64,000 nucleotides of DNA from Muribaculum sp. (GCA_023663505.1 JAMPHH010000002.1:89764-153763); one strand, 5' to 3'. Shown: positions 33,946-43,093, numbered from the stretch's first letter. Numbers and translations are program-made. Notes: a model not told the origin generated them from the letters alone.

Positions 33946-35280
33946 GTGAAAAAGATAATTGCTTTATTGTTGGCGGCAGCCATGACCTTTAGCCTCGTGT
34001 CATGCGGGGCGGCGGATGAAGAAAAGACGGTGGTAGACGAGTCCTTGAGCGGTGAGATCACCTTCTGGCACAGCTTTGTCCAAGGCGCCCGAATGGAGGC
34101 GGTGGAGAGAGCCGTGGCAAAGTTTGAGAAAAGATATCCCAATGTCAGGATGAACGTGGAAACGATGTCATGGACAGATTTTAAGGTCAGATGGAAAGAT
34201 GGGATAGAAAGCGGGGAGCTTCCCGATATCAGCACAGCCTGCAATATGTACGAGGTGGAAGAGTTGGTAAACGCCGGAATCCTGCAGCCTGCGGATGAGG
34301 TGGTGGATGCGATCGGACGCGAACAGTTTTCCGACAATGTGCTTCGCGAATTGACGCACGGGGATCAGGTTTACGGCGTTCCCTACTATTCCCACGCCTA
34401 TGTGATGTGGTATCGGAAGGATTTACTGGACGCAAAAGGGCTCTCCGTACCCTCCACATGGGAGGAGCTTTATAAGGCGGCATATGCGCTGACAGATGAG
34501 GAACAGGGAATATACGGTTGTCCCGTCTCCATGAGTCCGAAGGACTTTGTGTCCGCCATAAACCTGCATATGTATGTGCGTTCAGGAGGGGGAAGCCTCT
34601 TAAACGACGATATGACGGCCAATCTGACCAGTGGCCTTGCTCTTGAGGGCATTCGTTACTGGGTGAAGATGTATGAGAACTGTTCGCCTAAGGAGACGCT
34701 TGATGATACCGTGCTCGAGCAGGCCTCGCTTTTTTATGATGGGAAGACAGCCTTTGATTTTAATTCAGGTTTTCACATTTCGGGGGTGGCAGGCAGCAGG
34801 GAGGATCTGCTGACCTCAATTTCGTGCGCGCCGCTTCCGCGGATGAATCAGAATGATGAATATTACAGTGCGGTGGTTACACACATTCCCCTTGTGATTT
34901 ACAGGGATGCGGAAAATATGGATATCTGCAGGAGATTTCTGGAATTTCTCTTTGAGGAGGAAAACTATATCGACTTTCTGGACTCGGTTCCTGTCGGGAT
35001 GCTGCCGTCCATACGCGGAATTTCCAGTACGGAGCAGTATCAGAGCAACGATATCCGCAAGCAGTTTGCCGAGGAGGAAGGTGTCATACGGGAGGCAATG
35101 ATAAATGGGATGGCGTTGGGCTTTGAGCACGGACCGAATTTAGAGTCGGGAATTATCACCAGCAGCGGCGTCATTGAGAACATGTTTCAGGATATTGTAC
35201 AAAACGGCACTGACGTGGAAACAGCCGCCAAGAATGCGGAGGATGAGCTGAACAGGCTGTTTGCGGAAACGGTTAAATAA
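33946..35280 (+). CDS. extracellular solute-binding lipoprotein, sugar type
   Basis: 444 residues. Signal peptide with lipobox LVSCG (Cys20) anchors it on the outer face of the membrane. The fold signature of family-1 sugar-binding proteins is visible: ITFWHSFVQGARMEAVERAVAKFEKRYPNV, LPDISTACNMYEVEELVNAG, YGVPYYSHAYVMWYRKDL. Start GTG after AAAGAGG. No permease or ATPase follows; the next gene is a hybrid kinase 13 bp downstream, so a sensory role is likelier than transport. Confidence 0.88.
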   Translation: MKKIIALLLAAAMTFSLVSCGAADEEKTVVDESLSGEITFWHSFVQGARMEAVERAVAKFEKRYPNVRMNVETMSWTDFKVRWKDGIESGELPDISTACNMYEVEELVNAGILQPADEVVDAIGREQFSDNVLRELTHGDQVYGVPYYSHAYVMWYRKDLLDAKGLSVPSTWEELYKAAYALTDEEQGIYGCPVSMSPKDFVSAINLHMYVRSGGGSLLNDDMTANLTSGLALEGIRYWVKMYENCSPKETLDDTVLEQASLFYDGKTAFDFNSGFHISGVAGSREDLLTSISCAPLPRMNQNDEYYSAVVTHIPLVIYRDAENMDICRRFLEFLFEEENYIDFLDSVPVGMLPSIRGISSTEQYQSNDIRKQFAEEEGVIREAMINGMALGFEHGPNLESGIITSSGVIENMFQDIVQNGTDVETAAKNAEDELNRLFAETVK

Positions 35281-35293
35281 GGAGAGTGGACAT

Positions 35294-37936
35294 ATGGCGG
35301 ATGTTGGGTGCGGGGAAAACCTTAAGGAACAGGAGAGGTCCTTCGGAAAAAGCAGGCGGCTGGGGGATATCATTGTGCCTGCGCTTGTTTTTCTTGTGAT
35401 CCTGTGCAGCACGGTATTATATTATTACTATATACAAGAGCAACTGTTTCAGGAGAGAAGCTCGCATCTTACGGAGATCACGCAGAAGGTGGCGGATCAG
35501 ATTAACACCATCACGGAAACGGCAAGAGAAAACGTGAAGATGGCAACCGCATATATGTACCAAAGTGATATTAAGGACACGGAGGAGCTGTCCGCAGTGC
35601 TAAAGGAGCTCTCGGAAATAGCGTTTAATAAGAACACCATTATCATAGCGTTTGACAAGGATACCAATTACTATACGGCAACGAGGACGGGAAAATGGAC
35701 AGGGCAGTTTCAGCCGGAGGGAACATGGGAGACGGAAAGCGGTGTTTTCACACTTCCCTATGACACCGTCAACACATATATGTGCTGCGTGCAAAGGCTG
35801 CCGGAGCCTTATGTGATCGGCGACACGGGAATCACCCTTACCTTTGTGGCTGTTGCCGTGAATATGGAAAATGTACAGGAGATGCTCAAAGTATCCGGCT
35901 TCGGGGAAAGCTGTATGACTTATCTGGTCAGACCCGACAATGAGCGTATCTATCAGCACACCTTCGGGAAGCGGTTTATTGAAACCGCCGATATTATGGA
36001 TACACTTAGCGGATGCAGATATATCCGCGGGGGAACCGCGCAGGATCTGCAGGAGGCGGTGCAGAGTAGGTCCGTCAGGTGTATGGAATTTGTTTATCCT
36101 GACGGAACGAATTACTTTGTCAGCACGGCGGGTCTCACGAAGAATTCTCTGCTCTTATTTGTCCCGACAAAGGTTTTGAGCGCGAATACGGGGAGCTATT
36201 TTGCGATAACTATCAGTTATTTTCTGGTGATCGCGTTGGTTACGGCAGCTCTGTTTGGCTTTATCTTCCGCTCCACGGTAAAAAGAAACGCGGACAGACA
36301 GATGCTTATTCAGCAGCAGGAGGCAAATCAGAGGCTTGAGGAGTATAACGAAATGCTGCGGGAGGCAAAGGAAGGGGCGGAGCGCGCAAACAGGGCAAAA
36401 TCGGAGTTCCTTTCCAATATGTCACATGACATTCGCACGCCGATGAATGCCATTATCGGCTTTACCGTGATTGCCAACTCGCATATAGACAATCGCGAGA
36501 AGGTGCAGGACTGCCTGAATAAAATTGCCTCCTCGAGCAATCATTTACTGTCGCTGATCAATGACATTCTTGATATGTCGAAGATTGAGAGCGGGAAAAT
36601 CCAGCTTCAGGAGCAGGAGTGCAGTCTGTCTGTTGTCATGCACAATCTGGTCAATATGATCAGATCCCAGATGAATGCCAAGAATCTGACGTTTTTCGTG
36701 GAAACGAGCGGTATCGAGCATGAGGATATCATTGTGGATTCCCTGAGACTTAATCAGGTCTTGATCAATATTCTGGGCAATGCGGTCAAATACACCAATG
36801 CGGGAGGCAGTGTCACGCTTTTGATCAGAGAGCTTGCCTCAGAAGACCCGGAAGTCGGCAATTATGAAATATCAGTAAAGGACACCGGCATTGGCATGAG
36901 TAAAGAGTATCTGCCCCATGTGTTCGAGGTGTTCAGCCGTGAGCGTAATTCCACAGTCAGCAAAATCCAAGGGACAGGGCTTGGGCTGGCGATCACAAAG
37001 AACATTGTAGAGATGATGGGTGGAGCTATACGGGTGGAAAGTGAGCTTGGCAAGGGGACGGAATTCATTATCTCGCTGCCGCTGCGCTTTGCGGATAAAA
37101 CCGTGCTTGAACCGCGGATTGAGCAGCTTCTTGGATATAAGGCGATGGTCGCGGATGACGACTTTGAAATATGCAACAGCGTATCCAAAATGCTGGAGAA
37201 GATCGGTATGGAGCCGGATTGGACGCTGTCCGGCAGAGAGGCTGTGTTAAAGGCTGAAAGCGGAATTGAGAACGGCAGACCATATTACGCATATATTATC
37301 GACTGGCAGCTTCCGGATATCAACGGGATCGATGTGGCGCGCAAGATCAGGAAGATTCCCGGGAATGAAGCGCCGATTTATATATTGACCGCATATGACT
37401 ATACGGAGATAGAGGACGAGGCAAGGCAGGCGGGCATCACCGGATTTATCCAGAAGCCGCTGTTTCTATCGACGCTTCGACACATGCTGCTGCAGACATT
37501 GGACAGCGGGGAAACAGAAAAGCCCTCTGAGGAAAAGGCGTCACAGCTTGAGGGAATGAGACTCCTCTTGGCGGAGGATGTGGAGCTGAATGCGGAGATC
37601 ATGGTGGAGATTCTTGGCAGCAAGGGCATACAGCTGGATGTTGCGACAAACGGACAGGAGGCCGTGGATATGCTGAAGCAGTCCGAGCCCGGATATTATT
37701 TTGCAGTCCTTATGGATGTGCAGATGCCTGTTATGAACGGATATGAGGCGACAAAAGCGATTCGCGCGCTGGAGGATAAAGAAAAAGCGGGGATTCCCGT
37801 CATTGCCATGACAGCTAATGCGTTTGAGGAGGATAAGGCGGAAGCGTTTGCGGCGGGGATGGACGCCCATGTTGCAAAGCCTGTGGAGGTTGCGGCTCTG
37901 ACGGATACATTGGTCGGGTTTTTGCAGGGGAAATGA
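35294..37936 (+). CDS. hybrid sensor histidine kinase with two receiver domains
   Basis: 880 residues from ATG 35294 (after GGAGAG); an alternative TTG at 35261 would overlap the upstream gene. TM1 (about 24-45), extracytoplasmic sensor with a Cache-like look (50-300), TM2 (about 303-325), HisKA NMSHDIRTPMNA (His about 378), HATPase (NQVLINILGNAVKYT about 488, GTGLGLAI about 562), receiver 1 (DDD about 618, Asp in IIDWQLP about 670), receiver 2 (Asp in LMDVQMP about 808). Close relative of the kinase at 12746-16132. No HPt or output protein nearby. Probable partner of the binding lipoprotein upstream. Confidence 0.9.
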   Translation: MADVGCGENLKEQERSFGKSRRLGDIIVPALVFLVILCSTVLYYYYIQEQLFQERSSHLTEITQKVADQINTITETARENVKMATAYMYQSDIKDTEELSAVLKELSEIAFNKNTIIIAFDKDTNYYTATRTGKWTGQFQPEGTWETESGVFTLPYDTVNTYMCCVQRLPEPYVIGDTGITLTFVAVAVNMENVQEMLKVSGFGESCMTYLVRPDNERIYQHTFGKRFIETADIMDTLSGCRYIRGGTAQDLQEAVQSRSVRCMEFVYPDGTNYFVSTAGLTKNSLLLFVPTKVLSANTGSYFAITISYFLVIALVTAALFGFIFRSTVKRNADRQMLIQQQEANQRLEEYNEMLREAKEGAERANRAKSEFLSNMSHDIRTPMNAIIGFTVIANSHIDNREKVQDCLNKIASSSNHLLSLINDILDMSKIESGKIQLQEQECSLSVVMHNLVNMIRSQMNAKNLTFFVETSGIEHEDIIVDSLRLNQVLINILGNAVKYTNAGGSVTLLIRELASEDPEVGNYEISVKDTGIGMSKEYLPHVFEVFSRERNSTVSKIQGTGLGLAITKNIVEMMGGAIRVESELGKGTEFIISLPLRFADKTVLEPRIEQLLGYKAMVADDDFEICNSVSKMLEKIGMEPDWTLSGREAVLKAESGIENGRPYYAYIIDWQLPDINGIDVARKIRKIPGNEAPIYILTAYDYTEIEDEARQAGITGFIQKPLFLSTLRHMLLQTLDSGETEKPSEEKASQLEGMRLLLAEDVELNAEIMVEILGSKGIQLDVATNGQEAVDMLKQSEPGYYFAVLMDVQMPVMNGYEATKAIRALEDKEKAGIPVIAMTANAFEEDKAEAFAAGMDAHVAKPVEVAALTDTLVGFLQGK

Positions 37937-37952
37937 TGCTTTCCGCATGTAA

Positions 37953-37981
37953 TTGACACCGGATAGATGTACAAATATAAT
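37953..37981 (+). promoter_or_regulatory. consensus sigma-A promoter of the flavodoxin operon
   Basis: TTGACA (37953-37958), 17-bp spacer, TATAAT (37976-37981): perfect boxes and spacing. Gives a leader of about 109 nt. Confidence 0.85.
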
Positions 37982-38096
37982 TATAGATGGCACGGAAATA
38001 AGAGTAAAGAACTTTTTGGGAGCATGAGAAAATTTTGCAATTTATATCAATGTATTTGCAAGAAAATTTGAAAATGCAGAAAGCAGAGGTGCGTTT

Positions 38097-38516
38097 ATGA
38101 ATGTTGCAGTGAGGTATTACACAAGGTCCGGAAACACCAAAAAACTTGCCGAGGCGGTTGCGGGAGCAGTCGGAGTGGCGGCGGAAACAACAGAAAAGGC
38201 ACTTGCGGAGGATGTGGATATCCTTTTTCTGTGCAGCTCGGTCTATGCTTATGGGGTAGATGAAAGTGTTAAAAGGTTTATTTCAGGCATCAATGTAAAG
38301 GTTGGGCAGGTTGTCAATGTCAGTACAGCCGCTCTGGTGAAATCCACCTATAAGCAGGTAGGAAAGCTCCTAAAGGAAAAAGGGATTCCGCAGGCGGAGG
38401 AGGAATTTTACTGTAAGGGTTCTTTTGGACTAATGCATAAGGGAAAGCCGGACGGAGACGACTGCAAAGCGGCGGCTGAGTTTGCAAGGGAGATTGTAGG
38501 AAAGAAGGGGATATAA
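38097..38516 (+). CDS. flavodoxin-family protein
   Basis: 139 residues, flavodoxin fold. FMN phosphate loop is TRSGNTKKLAEAV near the N-terminus (T/S-x-T/S-G-x-T pattern), followed by LFLCSSVYAYGVDESVKRFI, which would cover the isoalloxazine ring. Slightly short for flavodoxins, so a flavodoxin-like oxidoreductase rather than a classical electron carrier. ATG after GCAGAGGTG. Overlaps no gene; the next starts 2 bp on. Confidence 0.85.
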   Translation: MNVAVRYYTRSGNTKKLAEAVAGAVGVAAETTEKALAEDVDILFLCSSVYAYGVDESVKRFISGINVKVGQVVNVSTAALVKSTYKQVGKLLKEKGIPQAEEEFYCKGSFGLMHKGKPDGDDCKAAAEFAREIVGKKGI

Positions 38517-38518
38517 GC

Positions 38519-39196
38519 ATGCAGGCAATCATGGAGACGCTGTTTGATATTGTATATCTGACCCTCGTCATAACAGTGGGAGTCAGGATGATGCGTGGGA
38601 GCCGCGGAGAAAAACAATATTTTCTCTTTGGACTGATGGCGGTCATTCTTGGCACGGGCGACGCCTTCCATCTTCTTCCCCGTGCTTACGCTTTATGCAC
38701 TACGGGATTGGAGAATTATACGGCGGCACTCGGCATAGGAAAGCTTGTCACTTCGATCACCATGACTTTGTTTTATGTGCTGCTCTATTTTATATGGCGA
38801 ATCCGTTATCATGTGCAGGGTGGGAAGACCCTGACTGCCTGTATTTGTGTGTTGGCGGCAGCGAGGATTATCCTGTGTCTTTTCCCGCAAAATGGGTGGA
38901 CATCAGAGGATGCGCCGCTGTCATGGGGGATTTACAGAAATATCCCGTTTGCGGCGCTTGGACTGCTTATAATTATCCTTTTCTTCAAAAAGGCATCGGA
39001 AGCAAAAGACGGTGGATTCCGGTTTATGTGGCTGGCAATTGTGCTGAGCTTTGGATTTTATATCCCGGTAGTCCTTTTTGCGGACGCATTTCCCATGATT
39101 GGAATGCTCATGATACCAAAGACATGCGCTTATGTGTGGATGGTGCTGATGGGGTATTATGATATGAAAAGGGAGCTTTGCGTAATGGAAGAGTAG
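38519..39196 (+). CDS. seven-helix membrane protein of unknown function
   Basis: 225 residues with about seven hydrophobic segments from MQAIMETLFDIVYLTLVITVGVRMM to MIPKTCAYVWMVLMGYYDM and short loops. No enzyme motif or nucleotide site. Two bp after the flavodoxin gene, so co-transcribed; a role in a membrane redox step is only a guess from context. Family not recognised. Followed by a terminator. Confidence 0.7.
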   Translation: MQAIMETLFDIVYLTLVITVGVRMMRGSRGEKQYFLFGLMAVILGTGDAFHLLPRAYALCTTGLENYTAALGIGKLVTSITMTLFYVLLYFIWRIRYHVQGGKTLTACICVLAAARIILCLFPQNGWTSEDAPLSWGIYRNIPFAALGLLIIILFFKKASEAKDGGFRFMWLAIVLSFGFYIPVVLFADAFPMIGMLMIPKTCAYVWMVLMGYYDMKRELCVMEE

Positions 39197-39245
39197 AAAG
39201 GGAGCGATGTCGCGGAAAATGTTTTGAGCTATTTTATAGGTGAAG

Positions 39246-39278
39246 AAAAGGCACTCTGTTCCGGCAGGGCGCCTTTTT
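39246..39278 (+). terminator. rho-independent terminator
   Basis: AAAAGGC (39246-39252) pairs with GCCTTTTT (39271-39278), with a CTCTG/CAG extension inside. Closes the flavodoxin operon before the polysaccharide locus. Confidence 0.7.
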
Positions 39279-39366
39279 GCCAAATAAAGGGTTACTAATT
39301 ATTATTATCATAATCTTATCCTTAAAGTGATATGTATTTTGAGGGAAAATGTATTGTCTGCCGCAC

Positions 39367-39395
39367 TTGTAAAACGGTCATAAATGAAATATAAT
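39367..39395 (+). promoter_or_regulatory. sigma-A promoter of the pqqD-like/pel operon
   Basis: TTGTAA (39367-39372), 17-bp spacer, TATAAT (39390-39395). Transcription start near 39402 gives an 88-nt leader. Confidence 0.7.
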
Positions 39396-39412
39396 GGTAT
39401 ATGACTAATAAT

Positions 39413-39453
39413 CGGTTATTCTGTCTCTCGGGACGATACAAAGAGACGAACCG
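39413..39453 (+). promoter_or_regulatory. structured leader before the pqqD-like/pel operon
   Basis: CGGTT (39413-39417)/AACCG (39449-39453) encloses GTCTCT (39423-39428)/AGAGAC (39442-39447) with a CGGGACGATACAA cap. A second weaker stem GAG..CTC follows at 39455-39471, next to the ribosome binding site GGAGGA. Not matched to a known riboswitch. Confidence 0.5.
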
Positions 39454-39489
39454 TGAGTTGAGGAAAGCTCTTGGGCAGGAGGAATTAGG

Positions 39490-39807
39490 ATGAGTAACCG
39501 GGATGTGAAAAATACATCTTCCTACCAATTGAGATATGCGGCAGGGCTTTACTGGCTCTTGGATATGGAGCAGAGCGGCGTTCCATACCACAGGCCTCTT
39601 GCCTTAAACGAAGTGGGAGCAGATATCTGGAAGCTGCTTGAACAGGGTGTGGAAGAAGAGGAAATTGCGAAAAAGCTCAGTGCGGAGTATCAGGTAAGTC
39701 CGGAGGCAATTCGAGAGGATATCGCACAGTTTCGGCAGCAGTTAGAGCAGGCCGGAATTGGTGTATGCGGCTCAAATTCGCAGGTTATGGAAAGGCATGG
39801 GGATTAG
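39490..39807 (+). CDS. PqqD-like peptide-chaperone (RRE) protein
   Basis: 105 residues with the winged-helix pattern of PqqD/RRE proteins: LALNEVGADIWKLLEQGVEEEEIAKKLSAEYQVSPEAIREDIAQFRQQLEQAGI. Such proteins bind the leader of a ribosomally made peptide and present it to modifying enzymes. ATG after GGAGGAATTAGG. It leads the polysaccharide operon, with no radical SAM or cyclase gene next to it. A second PqqD-like domain is fused to a kinase at 60743-61894. Confidence 0.85.
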   Translation: MSNRDVKNTSSYQLRYAAGLYWLLDMEQSGVPYHRPLALNEVGADIWKLLEQGVEEEEIAKKLSAEYQVSPEAIREDIAQFRQQLEQAGIGVCGSNSQVMERHGD

Positions 39808-39927
39808 ATTGAAAAATCAAAGATTTTTCAATCGGCAATTTGTGTCTGCGCGTTGCTTGACACAAAGTTGCTTATGCGCAAAAACAGCGCAGAAATGGGG
39901 ATTAGGTTGAAAAATAAATTTTTCAAC
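39797..39927 (+). repeat. direct repeat with twin perfect hairpins between pqqD-like gene and pelD
   Basis: ATGGGGATTAG recurs at 39797 and 39895 (98 bp apart). Each copy is followed by a perfect hairpin: ATTGAAAAATC/GATTTTTCAAT (39808-39832) and GTTGAAAAAT/ATTTTTCAAC (39906-39927), then by AATTTGTG-like sequence. The first copy includes the stop codon of the PqqD-like gene. Could attenuate transcription into pelD. Confidence 0.7.
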
Positions 39928-39983
39928 CCAAAATTTGTGCTTGCGCCCAAATTTACGGGTTGCGGCAAGAATGGATGATTAGT

Positions 39984-42197
39984 ATGAATATTTTGCTGAT
40001 AGGCGGCTGCAGCAGTGTAATCAATAATCTGATCATAAAATTGAATAAAGAGGGGCACCGGGTGTATCTGCTCACCGGGAACCGGTATCACAAGCTTCCG
40101 TACCAGAAGGTCTTCGAGCGTTATAATTTTTCCTATGATTCCAGTTGTCTGAACGAGATTTTCGAGAGCATCTCCCCGGATCTGACAATCTGCATGGGGG
40201 CGTATGACACGAATTTTGAGTGGGAGAAGGAGGAGTCTGAGGCCGTGAAATATTCCGCGGCCATGATGAATATTCTCATGGGCTATGCCATGGAGGGGGA
40301 GGGGAGGTTTATCTATCTGTCCTCGGATGAAGTGTATGGGATCACTTCGGATGAGGATATTTCGGAAAAGGAGCCTGTTTCTCCCACGAATTTTAAGGGT
40401 ATGGTTCTGGCGCAGACGGAAGAGATGTGTGAGAGCTATCGCAAGAGTCAGGGGCTGGATATCGTAACACTGCGTCTGGATCATCTTTACGGCATTCCCA
40501 GAGCGATGAGCGACGTGAACAATATCTGCAGCGGAATGTGTCTGGAGGCGTTGGAGAGGCAGACGATCACCATAGATGAGAACAGTTCTCTGTCCGTGCT
40601 CTTTGAGCGTGACGCGGTGGAATATATTTATCGTATGGCTGTGGCCAAGAAGCATAATCATTCGCTCTATAATATTTCGTCTTCCACGGAGCTGACGGAG
40701 CGGCAGCTGTCCGAGATGGTACAGAAGGCCATGGGATATGATGTGCAGATCATTGTGAAGGGGCGGGAGCCCAAGCGCCGGATCCTCTCGAATCGTCTCT
40801 TTGAGAGTGAGTTTGGCAATCCTTTTTTCTGTGACACTGAAGCCATTGTGAAGAAGATCGTGGAGCAGATGAAGCGGGACAGACGAGTCTATCTCCACGG
40901 GGAGGACGGGGAGCAGTCCCTGCATCAGAAGGTACTGAAAAAGGCGGGATGGCTTGTTGAGGTGATGATTCCCTTTGCGGAGAATCTGGTGGCGTTTATT
41001 CCGTTCTTTATGTTGAACAATCGCGCGGTGGGCAGCGAGTATTTTGCCAATCTGGATTTTTATCTGTTATATGTATTGCTGTTTGCCATTGTCTACGGGC
41101 AGCAGCAGGCGATTTTTTCCGCGGTGCTGGCGGTGGCGGGGTACTGTTTTAGGCAGATGTATGACCGGTCGAGTTTCGAGGTGATGCTGGATGCCAACAC
41201 CTATGTGTGGATTGCGCAGCTTTTTATTCTTGGTATGGCGGTAGGTTTTATGCGGGACAACATTAAGAAGCTGAAGCGCGAGAGCGAGGAGGAACGGGAT
41301 TTTCTCTCTCTGCAGCTGCACGATATCCATGATATCAACAATAGTAACGTGCGGGTAAAGGACACGTTGGAGACCCAGATCATCAACCAGAATGACAGCG
41401 TGGGCAAAATTTACGGAATCACCTCCACGTTAGATCAGTACAGCCCGGAGGAGGTGCTCTTCTATGCGGCGGAGATGATCGGTAAGCTGGTGCGAAGCAA
41501 GGATGTGGCAATCTATGTGGTCTCCAACGCAAGCTATGCGCGGCTTTTTTCCTCCACGTCCAAAAAGGCGCGGACCATGGGGAATTCCATTCGCTATCCG
41601 GATCTGGGAGAGATGTATCAGACGCTTCTGGAGCGGAAAGTGTTTATCAACAGGCGGTTGGACGAGAGATATCCGCTGATGGCCAACGCAATCTTTGACG
41701 ATCGGGGCGCCATGCAGATGATCCTCATGATCTGGAGTATCCCTTGGGAGAGCATGACGCTGGGACAGGCCAATCAGCTGGTGGTGATCAGCGCTTTGAT
41801 TCAAAATGCGGTTCTGCGTGCCAACCAATATCTGGCGGCTCTGGAGGAGAAGCGTTATGTGGGGCACACGCAGCTTTTGGAGACGGAAGCCTTCGAGGCT
41901 CTGGTGAAGGCTTATCTGAAGGCGGAGAGAAAAGGGCTTACAGAGTGTGTGGTGTTGAAAATAGGAATGCCCGCGGAGGAGATGGATTACAGGCAGGCAG
42001 GGCAGGAGATCATAGGAAAACTGCGCCAGACGGACTATATTGGCATGTTGAGTGATGGAGAGATGTATATCCTGCTGCCCAACACAAACGGTGAGGACGC
42101 CCGGTTCGTGCGGGAGCGTCTGGCGGAGATCGGATATGGCAGCAATATGGTGGAGGGCAGCGTGGTGGAGGGCAGTGTGGAATGGCAGACGAGATGA
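39984..42197 (+). CDS. pelD: PelD-type c-di-GMP receptor: SDR-TM-GAF-degenerate GGDEF
   Basis: 737 residues. N-terminal SDR/epimerase-like domain (1-290) with an altered nucleotide loop (GGCSSVI) and no clear YxxxK, so possibly non-catalytic; about four membrane helices (322-432); coiled coil; GAF domain (about 470-620); degenerate GGDEF (about 630-725) with SDGEM in place of GGDEF and, five residues before it, RQTD (681-684), the RxxD inhibitory site by which PelD proteins bind c-di-GMP. It should switch on Pel synthesis when c-di-GMP is high. Start ATG 39984 is uncertain; TTG 39960 or ATG 39975 are alternatives. Overlaps pelE by 16 bp. Confidence 0.85.
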   Translation: MNILLIGGCSSVINNLIIKLNKEGHRVYLLTGNRYHKLPYQKVFERYNFSYDSSCLNEIFESISPDLTICMGAYDTNFEWEKEESEAVKYSAAMMNILMGYAMEGEGRFIYLSSDEVYGITSDEDISEKEPVSPTNFKGMVLAQTEEMCESYRKSQGLDIVTLRLDHLYGIPRAMSDVNNICSGMCLEALERQTITIDENSSLSVLFERDAVEYIYRMAVAKKHNHSLYNISSSTELTERQLSEMVQKAMGYDVQIIVKGREPKRRILSNRLFESEFGNPFFCDTEAIVKKIVEQMKRDRRVYLHGEDGEQSLHQKVLKKAGWLVEVMIPFAENLVAFIPFFMLNNRAVGSEYFANLDFYLLYVLLFAIVYGQQQAIFSAVLAVAGYCFRQMYDRSSFEVMLDANTYVWIAQLFILGMAVGFMRDNIKKLKRESEEERDFLSLQLHDIHDINNSNVRVKDTLETQIINQNDSVGKIYGITSTLDQYSPEEVLFYAAEMIGKLVRSKDVAIYVVSNASYARLFSSTSKKARTMGNSIRYPDLGEMYQTLLERKVFINRRLDERYPLMANAIFDDRGAMQMILMIWSIPWESMTLGQANQLVVISALIQNAVLRANQYLAALEEKRYVGHTQLLETEAFEALVKAYLKAERKGLTECVVLKIGMPAEEMDYRQAGQEIIGKLRQTDYIGMLSDGEMYILLPNTNGEDARFVRERLAEIGYGSNMVEGSVVEGSVEWQTR

Positions 42198-43081
42198 TGG
42201 TGTTCCTGTGCGTTCTGGTACTCAATACCTTGGCGGTCATTCTATATCTGTGGTGGGGACTGCACAAGAAGCTCAAGGGCTGTGTGCCCAAGGCGGTGGT
42301 GATGTTCTTCTGCCCGGTGGCGGGTGGCGCGTTCTTCCTCCTTTCCTATCTGTGGTATCAGTTGTTTTTCTCACAGCCGGTGGATCTGACGGATGTTGTG
42401 TTCAGCAAGGAGAGGATCAAGGCTGTCACCCATGCGGAGGTGGAGCGGGAGCGCAATATGGTTCCGCTGGAGGAGGCTATAGAGATCACGGATCAGAAGG
42501 AGCTACGAACCTTGATGATGAACGTGGTACGGGGAGATATCGACAAGTTTCTGGCGTCCATTTCCCTTGCGCTGAACAGCGAGGACACGGAGGCGGCCCA
42601 CTATGCGGCCTCGGTGCTCCAAGACGCGTTGAATGATTTCCGAATGAATGTGGAGAAGCAGAGGCAGCTCGTGCTGCAGGGCGGCGAGGAGCAGAAGCTC
42701 ATCGCAGAGGAGTTGATCGATTATATGAATCAGGTGTTGGAACAGCGGGTGTTCACGGATCTGGAGCAGCACAATTATGTGGAGATCATGGATGACATCT
42801 GTGAGATTTATTATAACGGGCAGCCGGAGGAGATGAACAACAGCCAGTATGAGGCGATCAGCATGCGGCTTCTGGAGATAAGTGATTATGATAAGTGCAA
42901 GAAATGGTGTGAGCGCGCCAGATATCATTATCCCAACACGCTCTCCACATACACATGCCAGTTGAAGCTGTATTTTACCAACGGGGAGAAACAAAGGTTT
43001 TTTGAGGTGATCGAGGAGTTAAAGCAGTCCGCGGTGGTGGTTGACAGCGAGACGCTGGAGCTGATCCGGGTATTCCAATAG
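42182..43081 (+). CDS. pelE: PelE-like membrane/helical-repeat protein
   Basis: 299 residues: two N-terminal membrane helices (VFLCVLVLNTLAVILYLWW, VVMFFCPVAGGAFFLLSYLWYQ) and a cytoplasmic helical domain of TPR-like character, the build of PelE, which joins PelD, PelF and PelG in the membrane synthase complex. Identity rests on build and place between pelD and pelF rather than on strong motifs. Overlaps pelD by 16 bp. Confidence 0.72.
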   Translation: MADEMMVFLCVLVLNTLAVILYLWWGLHKKLKGCVPKAVVMFFCPVAGGAFFLLSYLWYQLFFSQPVDLTDVVFSKERIKAVTHAEVERERNMVPLEEAIEITDQKELRTLMMNVVRGDIDKFLASISLALNSEDTEAAHYAASVLQDALNDFRMNVEKQRQLVLQGGEEQKLIAEELIDYMNQVLEQRVFTDLEQHNYVEIMDDICEIYYNGQPEEMNNSQYEAISMRLLEISDYDKCKKWCERARYHYPNTLSTYTCQLKLYFTNGEKQRFFEVIEELKQSAVVVDSETLELIRVFQ

Positions 43082-43093
43082 AGGCAGGTAAAT

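Noticed and set aside
33946..35280. Sugar ABC uptake operon
   Set aside because: No permease or ATPase gene follows; the next gene is a sensor kinase.
39413..39489. c-di-GMP riboswitch ahead of the Pel operon
   Set aside because: Attractive by function and the GGGACG/GGAAAGC words are there, but the two-helix order and conserved junction of the c-di-GMP-I aptamer could not be laid out.
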